Position numbers and translations under genes: made by a program
Part shown: in pieces, positions 56,301 to 64,000 of the stretch
How positions within the stretch are numbered: the stretch's first letter is position 1
Layout of the letters: every line of letters starts with the position of its first letter
Source of the DNA: Aphrophora alni
Taxonomy: Eukaryota; Arthropoda; Insecta; Hemiptera; Aphrophoridae
Direction: 5' to 3'
NCBI GenBank assembly: GCA_963513935.1
Contig: OY740765.1
Span: 70,714,253-70,778,252, forward strand
DNA: 64,000 bases
Notes under the pieces: generated by a model
What the model was told of the DNA's origin: nothing
The model's input: the letters and a program-made list of their open reading frames with translations, nothing else
The model's database searches: none

Positions 56301-59282
56301 AGGTGGCACCTGTCAGGCAAAGCAATGCAAGGGAATGTCCATGCCAGTTCTTTACCGTGAACATGCTGACAGTGTAACAGTTTAATAAGATAATTTAATG
56401 TATATAATTAATGTTATATTAATTAGTATGTTTAATAATTTTCTGTTGGGAATTTATTGTATTTGAATTGGGAAGTGAACTTACATGGCTTTTTGTTGAT
56501 TTTATTGATTAAACGTTTTGCCAGTGATGATGTTGCATATGTAGGAATGTCTCAACCAGTGGCACAGCCATGGGCGAGGGCTTGACTATGATTCATTGAT
56601 AACATTGTATAAAACCTGGGATATCAGTGACACTATTAATCAAATACAATTGATTTAAAAAGTAAATTAACATTGACTGACAATAATAACAACTGTACAC
56701 AGTTTGGTCAACCTGAAATGTCCATGCATAACTAGTGAAAGTGTGTATAGGTGTACTTATTAGTCCCAGTTTCAAAACTCAAGTTTAGCATATGACTAAC
56801 TAATTTTATTTCACTTATAATTTATCACATGATTTAGGTTTCTAATATTAAATTTTACGAAATGTTATCAACATTTGTGGAACCAATGAACAAATAATTT
56901 TTTTGTAGAAAATTTGTAAATATATTTTATACCGTATAATGTTGAACTCTTGCCCTAATATGTATGTAATGTTTTTGTTTATTAGTTTTTCATTTTTTGA
57001 TTTACTATATATTTTAAGGATCTCAACAAATTTGTTTCCTTTATTCAGTCACTCTCATTTAATGTAGCTAAATTTAGAAATACTTTTGAGAAAGCTTCTG
57101 AGTTTAAGACATCTTTTGAGACATCTGAATTTAAAACAATTTTTGTTTGAAAAAAATACATTAAGTTTTTTAGTTAAAGATTATAGATGTACCTCAAAAT
57201 GCTCAACATCCACATAGTTACAAATTATCTGCTTTCCATGTTATTAACATTCCTGTGAATATTGATTTGTGAGCAAAGAAGATTTTTAGAGGACTTTTAT
57301 ATGTATTAAACACAGGTCAAAGTTCCAACTACACCACTGCACCAATGAGTGGGGAAGGTTAGCACATGTTGTGATGGGTAAGGTTTACCTGATGTTCACT
57401 TTGGAAATAAATGGTGCAAAAACATTATATTTATTACTTTTTTCCCATGACATCTATTGTATAGACCCCTACACTCCATACTGTGTCAGTGGCATTATCA
57501 CCTGTACCACTCAAGGTTGCTGTATATCAAAACTGTAAACATCAAACTTTGAAGAACTCTAAATAAAATATTTATTGTGTGACTAATATTAACATGTACA
57601 TGTTCCAACAATAATTTAATTGTAAAACATATTAAAACTAAAAATTAATATGTTACAAAAAAGAATATAGGGATACAAGGAACAGAGATTTTACTGATGT
57701 TTTTACTCAAATGGATCTTTAAATTAAGATTCTTTTAAAAAATATTTGCCCTCACAGTCACAGCTATATTGCACGGAGTATATTAAATTTGAGGCGATCA
57801 GACAAGGAGCATGTCAAACATTAATACATTCAAATTAAAAAATAAACATATAAATTAACTAATGTCTATCTACCATCCCTTCACATTCATATATATAAAT
57901 TCTAAGTAATTATCCAACTTTAAAATGCTGCAACATCATTCAATTATGACTTCAAATAATGCTTTATTCAATAGCCTTACTATTAATCAATTTATAAAAT
58001 TATTAATAGATCTTAGATCAACTTGTAACTCGTTTAAAATTTTTGGAGTCATGTATATTGTTGATGACTCATACATGTTAAGTCTTTGTATTTATCAGTT
58101 AATTATGTTTCTGCCTCTGGAATCAGAGGTGCAGCTTACTTCGTTAGTATAAGTAGAGGAGTTAAAATTATTAAATTTTGACATAGGTTTTATTATGTGA
58201 ATTTTTAGTTGTATTTGCAATAATAATAATAATAATAGTTTTTTATTATGTGAATATTTAGGTAAATTTATACTAATTATAATAATAGTTTTGTTGAATT
58301 TTAAAGATTCTTGCCGATCCAGATAATATAGCTCAAGCCAGAATGCCATATTAAAGAAATGGACAATTAATTATTGAATTTCCAAGCTAGTGGGATTTGT
58401 TAGGACTCTTATTCTAATATGAGCTGAATTTAGTGTTTTAGGTAGACAATAAGAATTCCAGTTTAAAAGCTTAACAAAAGGTAAACCAAGAATATTTATG
58501 GTTTTACATTAACTATCTCACAAAGCTGTACACAAAACCAAATAGTAAGTAATAAAATTGTAGTGGTCACCACACTTTCAAAAATATGAGTTCAAAAGTG
58601 ATTGGTATAAAAAAGAAGAAAATTAACCATGGGTGTTTCTTAAAAGGTCCTAGTTATTTTTGTCAGTTTGTGGTGGAAAGTGAAATCAATGTACATAACT
58701 GCAGTTACCAAAATGAACTTGATGATGGTCAATTACAAAACACTCCTTACACTATGCAATGTTTCCTGAAGATCCTATAAAATTACATGCTGACACAGAA
58801 AAAATTGAGTAATATAAATAAGTCTCCAAAATTCAGCCCTACGACATTTTTAAGTTGTACATTGGTTTAATTTACCTCGTCCCTGTGACAGAAGCAAGCA
58901 GGAGGCCCGAGGCCACATAGTAGATAAGTCTCATAAAACATAACATTGATTCATTAAAATTAAAAGATAAATTTAGCACTCGAAGCAGAAAATGTTTCCT
59001 TATCATCCTTTGAAATCATGGGTTGATCTTGGAAGAAATAAACAAAATAAGAAAAACCAAAATGGAACCTTATAAAATGAACCTTTAAAATTTGTTAATG
59101 TTGTTCACATGACATTTTATGTGTGATTTGTGAGTATGAGAAACAATATTATCCACATTGACCTCAAAAGTTAGCTCCATAGAGAGTCTGAATTTGAATG
59201 ACATTCTGATTTGTGAATGAAGCAAGTAGAGCAATGTAAATATATACAATGTATTTATGTAATTTCCTAAGCATACACACAG

Positions 59283-59320
<38 letters not shown>

Positions 59321-59334
59321 TATATATGTGTGTG

Positions 59335-59378
<44 letters not shown>

Positions 59379-59520
59379 TACACACATTTTAAAAATATAT
59401 TTCTAAGGTTATCAACTGACCTGCTATAGTGGCTAGGTATTGAGGTGCTTTTTTTCCTTCTCGTCTACTGTCATTTCCCAGCATTGCTGTTCTAACCTCT
59501 ACATTGTTATCTTCTGCCAT
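52334..59520 (-). CDS. Tret1-like: facilitated sugar (trehalose) transporter, Tret1-like; three coding exons
   Basis: A 12-helix major-facilitator sugar transporter of the plasma membrane; insect relatives move trehalose or glucose down its gradient. The spliced frame is 1443 bp, 480 residues, the usual family length. Exons: 59520-59421, 53756-53394, 53313-52334. Introns begin GT and end AG and phases match (both split codons give sensible residues, Val34 and Gly155). Signature motifs: GYITDMYGRK (88-97, loop 2-3), PETPVYLL (203-210), QQFSGVNAVIFYT (276-288, helix 7 sugar contact), DRAGRR (324-329), GPIPW (382-386) and PETKGKS (452-458). No signal peptide; N-terminus cytosolic and charged. 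All motifs are intact, so it is probably functional. The exact substrate and paralogue (Tret1 versus other insect sugar transporters) cannot be decided by eye. Confidence 0.93.
53394..53756 (-). CDS. Tret1-like: sugar transporter coding exon 2
   Basis: 363 bp. Acceptor TTTAAACAG (opposite 53757 on), donor GTTAGT (opposite 53393 on). Encodes Val34 to the first base of Gly155: helix 1 (LSAFAFGTELAW), the extracellular loop and helices 2-4 with the GYITDMYGRK loop. A decayed partial copy lies in intron 1 at 56160-56410. Confidence 0.9.
54260..55815 (+). repeat. possible decayed LTR of the A/B/C family
   Basis: Shares GTTTAGTACGAACA (near 54720) with LTR A (near 819), a similar overall arrangement, and a GCGCCC near 55739, about where the family octamer should be. 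I could not find matching ends or a duplication, so this is tentative. Confidence 0.35.
55921..56010 (+). repeat. dispersed repeat copy 2
   Basis: Similar to 43903-44000 (TTTTTAGTGATTAGTAGTTTTGG, TGGATGAGTGAGAAAAT). Confidence 0.6.
56160..56410 (-). pseudogene. decayed partial duplicate of exon 2 plus flanking intron
   Basis: Aligns with 53513-53790: CCAGGATATTAGGAATG, GATATAACCTGC, GCAATGCA-GG, CCATGCCAGTTCT, and the intronic AAGATAATTT-ATATATAATT beyond the acceptor. About 50 bp of the middle is missing and the frame is broken. The acceptor CAG has become CTG, so it cannot be spliced as before. It includes intron sequence, so it arose by DNA duplication, not retroposition. Confidence 0.8.
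59285..59375. repeat. (TA)n tracts flanking a short TG tract
   Basis: Two TA runs separated by CTATATATGTGTGTGTATT, about 45 bp from the intron 1 donor. Self-complementary. Confidence 0.9.
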
Positions 59521-59525
59521 ATTCC
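59421..59525 (-). CDS. Tret1-like: sugar transporter coding exon 1
   Basis: ATG at 59520-59518 follows GGAAT, which is preceded by TTTACTGTAG, a good acceptor (AG opposite 59526-59527). An upstream 5' UTR exon therefore exists beyond this point. It encodes 33 residues of charged cytosolic N-terminus and ends ...GCAG with donor GTCAGT (opposite 59420-59415). Confidence 0.85.
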
Positions 59526-59872
59526 CTACAGTAAATAAAAACAAAGGGTTAAAACATTGTAAAATTCTTTTTACAGATATTTATATAAAACCAAACTCTT
59601 AACTTGATACTATCTCGCCGAAATGAAAAATAATATCTTAAAATTGACCTAAGAGATCGTAATTGAATTTTGGAGAAGTATGAAAGTTAATAATCAAACA
59701 AGACATAAAGATCACAATTTGTGAGTTCGCAAGGTCAATGTTAAATTACAATTCTTTTAAATTAATAAAAAATAATTTGTTTATTCGAATATGTCACATT
59801 AACACTTAACAAAACATAAAATGAAGTTTACTATCTCTACATATATAAAACAAAAAGTCTCTCTACCCTTAT

Positions 59873-60010
59873 CTATCTGTTTGTAAGCTTATAACTCAAG
59901 AACCGCTGTTCTGATATTCATGCGGTTTTATTTCACATGTAAGCACTTTATCTGGGTAGGTTGTATGTTTGATTAGGTTCAGTAGTTCTCAAGTAATAAC
60001 ATATTTGTCT
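59873..60010 (+). mobile_element. Helitron-like 5' end
   Basis: TCTCTACATATATAAAAC, then short pyrimidine repeats (TATCTGTTTGTAAGC) and AACTCAAGAACCGCTG followed by a 'GATATTCATGCGGTTTT' stretch. This is the usual layout of many insect Helitron 5' ends (TC start, 'aaccgctgaaccgatttgg' type segment). The 3' CTRR end and hairpin were not found, so the length is unknown. Confidence 0.4.
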
Positions 60011-61959
60011 GCAAGGGTAATATAAAAGCCAAAATTGATGAAATATTTTACTCATATTTTTAAAGTTTCAGTAACTACATAGATTTTTTTCAGTGGTTAG
60101 GTGGTATATCAATGCTAATTGGAATTGAAATTTTTTTTAACTGGTGCAATAATTTCCAATTAATTTTTTTTTTAATCAGTGCAGTAGGTCTCGAACTATA
60201 ACTATTTAGTTTTCCTGGAAAGTAGAAAATTCAAACACATTTCAAACAAAGATAGATGGTGTTGATATTTGGAACCCACACTTCTCACATGACATGGACA
60301 CCTGTTGAAGCCTACTGATAAAACAAAAAATATCGTTCACAAAGAGGCCTTTAGATATTCTCTAATATGACTTCTCATTTTCTCTCCTCCGCTATTGTAT
60401 TTTATAAAATATTACAATTTTAAATAGAACTTTTGTTAATGTACATTTATTTCACTAAAATGTTCTGTACTTTATCAATACCACAAAAGTTAAAATCAAA
60501 CATCGATTCTATACTATGCTATCCTGAGCTTCATATACTATATAATGCAAATTGTGAATTCCACATGAGCAGAGCCAAGATAAATTATGGATATGCACAC
60601 ATAGCACGATTTCAAATCGGCCAGAACTATGGGTTAAGCTAGATTATTATATAATTGTAGAAGTGTCATCATGGTTTTAAGTTAAATAACTAATTGTTTT
60701 GGTGTTATCAATTTTTGAACATAGTACATGAATTTTAAAGAAAGTTTTCAGAACATGAAATCCTGTAGTAAAAATTTTATTTTAATGAAAACTAAACATT
60801 TGATGATTTTTTTGTAACTGAAATATTGGAACCAAATTATAATAAAAGAATTATATAATGAAAAAACATGCATTTCTAGTACCTGTAATTTTATATGAAA
60901 ATATATTTCATTTTGGTCGACTTGTATGGTAGTTAAGTTTAGGTTATATTAGATTTTGATAATGGACTTAGCTGTAAGCTCTATAGTAACTTGTAGACTG
61001 AGGCTGCAGTTTGTGATATATACATATTTTATATAAAAAGTTAGTTGTTAACTGTAAACTATTCATTGGTAGAAGAAATTACAAGAAAGTTTATGACATT
61101 TCACATAGTTTTGCAGGTTTTATTGGAAAAAAGTTATGTTATGATGGGAATTTTTGTTGTTGTTAGAAATAGAAGCAAGACATTTAATGAATAAAACGTG
61201 ATGAATTTTCATTTGAAACAAAAATTTGTTTGAAAGATGATTTTACAAAGTTTTTATATTCTAATAAAGGTCTAAATCAGATTTGTATTCTTTATGTTTA
61301 TCTATTGTTAAACACAAACATTCACGATTCTATCACAACAGAAATCGGGGTTACATTTTCATGATTTTCTAGTTTCTTCTTATGCTTTAAGCAACACTTG
61401 TGTAGTACTTTCAGGTAATAAAAACCATTAACATACTGTCTTATTTGAGCATCAAGAGATTTATTTCTACAAGACAAAATTTCAATGACCAAGTCATAAT
61501 CCTTAGTTGTTCATGTGCAACAAACCTAATGATACTGAAATTAATCTGATGTGGGAGAAAAGTAAATTTAGCTCATTTATTGATTTCTTCTTATTATTAA
61601 AATAGAAATTTAGAGTGATTATCATAGTAATGTTTCGTAATATTTTACTGATGCACTTACTAAAAATAACATTTAATCACAACAGCTTATAGTTCTTCTT
61701 GAAGTCACTAGAGATACATTAATACACTCTAGATTGAAACCAAGATTTGAAGTTATCTATTTCTTACTGTCAATAAGATTAAAAAGATAAATGTATGATT
61801 GATTTACACATTTTATAATTTCTGCAAAAAAGAACTGAATTTTCATTAAAACTGTTTCTGGTTTAGATAACAAGAATGCTGGTTTAATTTTCCTTTGACA
61901 ATTTAATTGTTTTTGAATTTTAATATTATGGTATACAAAATATACAAATCATGAGTTGG

Positions 61960-62310
61960 TTTGCAAAAAGGCAGTTACAGAGGCAGGTGGGGCTTCGGTT
62001 TACCAGCCGTTGGGACCACAGTTGGATTTCCATTTAGAAAAACAGTTGGATTTAAATTTGGGGCAGCAGTTAGATTTACATTTAGAGCAGCAAGTAGGCT
62101 GTATTTATGTCAGCAGTTGGTGCTGCAATTAGGACAGTATTTATAATCATAACTCTGTATTCACAGTGGCAGTTATAGCTGTATTCAAAGCTGCAGTTGT
62201 AATTGTATTTAGGGCAGCATTCATAGTCATAACTTTGTATTCACAGTGACTGTTGTTGCTGTATCCAGGACTGCAGTTAGATCCAGTGCCACATTTAGAC
62301 AAATTGCTCT
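61960..62310. repeat. degenerate minisatellite (about 24-bp and 81-bp periods)
   Basis: CAGTTGGATTT-CATTTAG units recur at about 24-bp spacing (62012-62090). A larger 81-bp repeat has CATAACTCTGTATTCACAGTG (about 62148) and CATAACTTTGTATTCACAGTG (about 62229). On the minus strand short readings such as AALNTAITATVNT repeat, but stops break them. It may be a plain minisatellite or a decayed repeat-protein exon. Confidence 0.6.
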
Positions 62311-64000
62311 TCTACGCAATCAAGTTGGTTGCGCCCCTTCCTCAATTTGTTATCAATAGAAACTTGAAGTAATAGTTAGAATAAACTATGTTTACCAAGC
62401 TACACTGACTTACAAAATGTTTTGCTATACAATTATGGAAAAACATGATCTTGTTTTACCCATTAAAATTGCATTGAATACTCTTCATATTTTGTTATAA
62501 TATTTTCAAAATAAATCTGGATAAAACGTTATTTTAAGCTTATTAACCATTTGTAATAGGATAGGATTCTTCTGATTCTTCGAAATAATCAAAAATAAAA
62601 TTACACTAAGCAGTAGTGGCTAGACAATGATAAAAAGTAGTTTCTTTGTGCAGCCCACGTTTTTATTTAGGTACTGAAGATTGTTATCAAAATAAATGTA
62701 CATTTTATATATGTATAAGAGTTTCCATTTTTTCTTCACTTTACAAAAATTTTGCGCTCTCAAAAAATTTTCCACCTCAAATTTTTTGACCTACTTTTTT
62801 TTTTTTATTGGAGAAAGACAACATTGGTTGTCATTGTTTAAAGTTGATGTAATGAAAAAGAAAAAAATGTCTTAAATTCAGGTAGTTATATTTAATCAAA
62901 ATTCTTTGGTTATGTGTGTCAGAATAATGTGTGTGTATTATTTATTTATAATACATTAAATTTTCTTAAAATCAAATTCAGTTAATTTTATTGCTTAAAA
63001 GATTAATTAATATATAGGTACTTTGTTTTCTTAAAATTTGTTGCATCCTAATGGTACATAACTCCATATATACTTTATATGTAACTCCATTTATGACTCC
63101 ATGGGACATTGACTAACTACATGATCATAAGTCACATCCTATACAGTAAAAATACTCACTGCGGACCCCTTAAAATCTTTGCTGACTCCAGATAAAGGTG
63201 ATGTTAGAAATTAGGAGAGTGTTAGTTAGAAATAGAGTCTAAGTACTTTTAAGAAGCCAGAAAGACAACAATTATTGTGACAGACTTGGAAAACTTACGA
63301 AATTGCTTACCTTGCAAGCAAGACAAACATCATTGATGCTACAATGATATATACACCCTTATGTGAGAGGAAATGTGGTCAGTGGCCACGAATGATCAAG
63401 TGGAGGTGCTGGAGGAATTCTTAAAGATAGCCAAACGGACTTGGCGAGTAAGAGCTTCATGGGAGAATTGAGACTTCGGACGAGCATCCACAAGAAATGC
63501 AAACAGATTGAGCAAAATTTGTGTGTTAAGAAACTTGTAATTATTTCAGAATCATATAATTAAACTATAACGTAGAATCAGATCTGTGAGTCACAGCAAT
63601 TAGAGTCATTCTGGATTAATAACAATAATTAGAACATTTTTGCATTGTAATAAGATAGTTATTTTTACTATGGAGATAGTTATTTTTGTTAATAAAGGTT
63701 AATTGAGTACTGAACTATTCGATTATATTGAAAATAATGAACCCAGGCAGGTTAAAGGAACCAATCCGAACAGTGATAAACCAAAATTAATCTCCATATA
63801 TTGTTCAAATTTTCTCTGATTGTTTTAATTTTCCTTATCTATATGATCAAATCAAATAGAGGGAGTTTGGAACAACCCTTTTGTCTCAGAGAGTGAATTG
63901 ACATTACAGTTAAAACCTTAAATTATAGATAATTAATAGTTAATTAACAAGTGTTAAATGTTTTATTTGTGAAACACTAAAATATGATTGTGTTGCTAGC

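Larger units (their letters stand above)
53757..59420 (-). other. sugar transporter intron 1 (5.66 kb)
   Basis: GT...AG intron. Contains a possible decayed LTR-family sequence (about 54260-55815), a dispersed repeat (55921-56010), an exon 2 fragment (56160-56410) and (TA)n tracts near the 5' splice site (59285-59375). From 56411 to 59280 I see no gene; the frames at 57925, 58095 and 58586 look like chance. Confidence 0.8.
59526..64000. other. upstream (5' UTR intron/intergenic) sequence
   Basis: Must include at least the end of a 5' UTR intron of the sugar transporter. Apart from the Helitron-like end and the minisatellite I see no gene or element that I can name. 63280-63560 is less AT-rich with no frame. 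Confidence 0.5.

Noticed and set aside
56091..56309. 72-codon minus frame as an alternative exon of the transporter
   Set aside because: Not in the register of exon 2; the acceptor is mutated and the middle deleted.
1..64000. CRISPR arrays, bacterial operons, rRNA or tRNA genes
   Set aside because: No regularly spaced repeats with unique spacers; the only tRNA-like sequence is the E1 primer-binding site.

Overview
This looks like AT-rich nuclear DNA from an insect. The main evidence is one spliced host gene with canonical GT/AG introns, a facilitated sugar (trehalose) transporter of the insect Tret1-like group on the minus strand at 52334-59520. It is surrounded by eukaryotic transposons: non-LTR, Ty3/gypsy and BEL/Pao retroelements, and Tigger/pogo, hAT, piggyBac, foldback and Helitron-like DNA elements. 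A hemipteran is my guess, at low confidence. I found no tRNA, rRNA, CRISPR or prokaryotic operon.

Most of 0-51.6 kb is a set of nested insertions. Many can be dated relative to each other because target-site duplications (TSDs) are visible and the interrupted reading frames rejoin when the insert is removed. (1) A complete solo LTR (A, 217-1679, TSD TTAG). (2) A decayed BEL/Pao pol (about 2100-3005 and 7896-8240) split by a nearly full-length LINE (3006-7888, TSD AGATCTA). (3) A short Tigger/pogo element (8755-18804, minus) interrupted by solo LTR B (9639-18277, TSD ACGC), itself interrupted by an LTR element E1 (10325-17385, minus, TSD AAAT). E1 has a gag-like coiled-coil gene and a tRNA-Lys(CUU) primer-binding site but no pol. 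(4) A related minus-strand Ty3/gypsy element E2 (23323 to about 41875) with protease, RT, RNase H and integrase but no gag or 5' LTR. It is split by a complete plus-strand Ty3/gypsy element E3 (26738-36877, two 2.0-kb LTRs, TSD GTTT). (5) A piggyBac element (46807-51559, TTAA on both sides) that contains an internally deleted hAT element (47718-48241) and solo LTR C (48825-50462, TSD AATG).

Solo LTRs A, B and C and the LTRs of E1 and E2 belong to one diverged family: starts like TGTAATA, ends in (T)TRCA, a conserved block near the 3' end holding a TGGCGCCC octamer, and 4-bp TSDs. E1 and E2 share an unusually long non-coding 3' region with an 18-bp stem that keeps pairing through three compensatory base changes.

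From about 51.6 kb rightward the window holds the sugar transporter (three coding exons, a 5.7-kb first intron, a probable further 5' UTR intron) and its upstream sequence. Intron 1 contains a decayed duplicate of part of exon 2. The rest (18.8-23.3, 42.6-46.8 and 59.6-64 kb) is intergenic sequence with foldback MITEs, an hAT-type MITE, a Helitron-like 5' end, simple repeats and one minisatellite.
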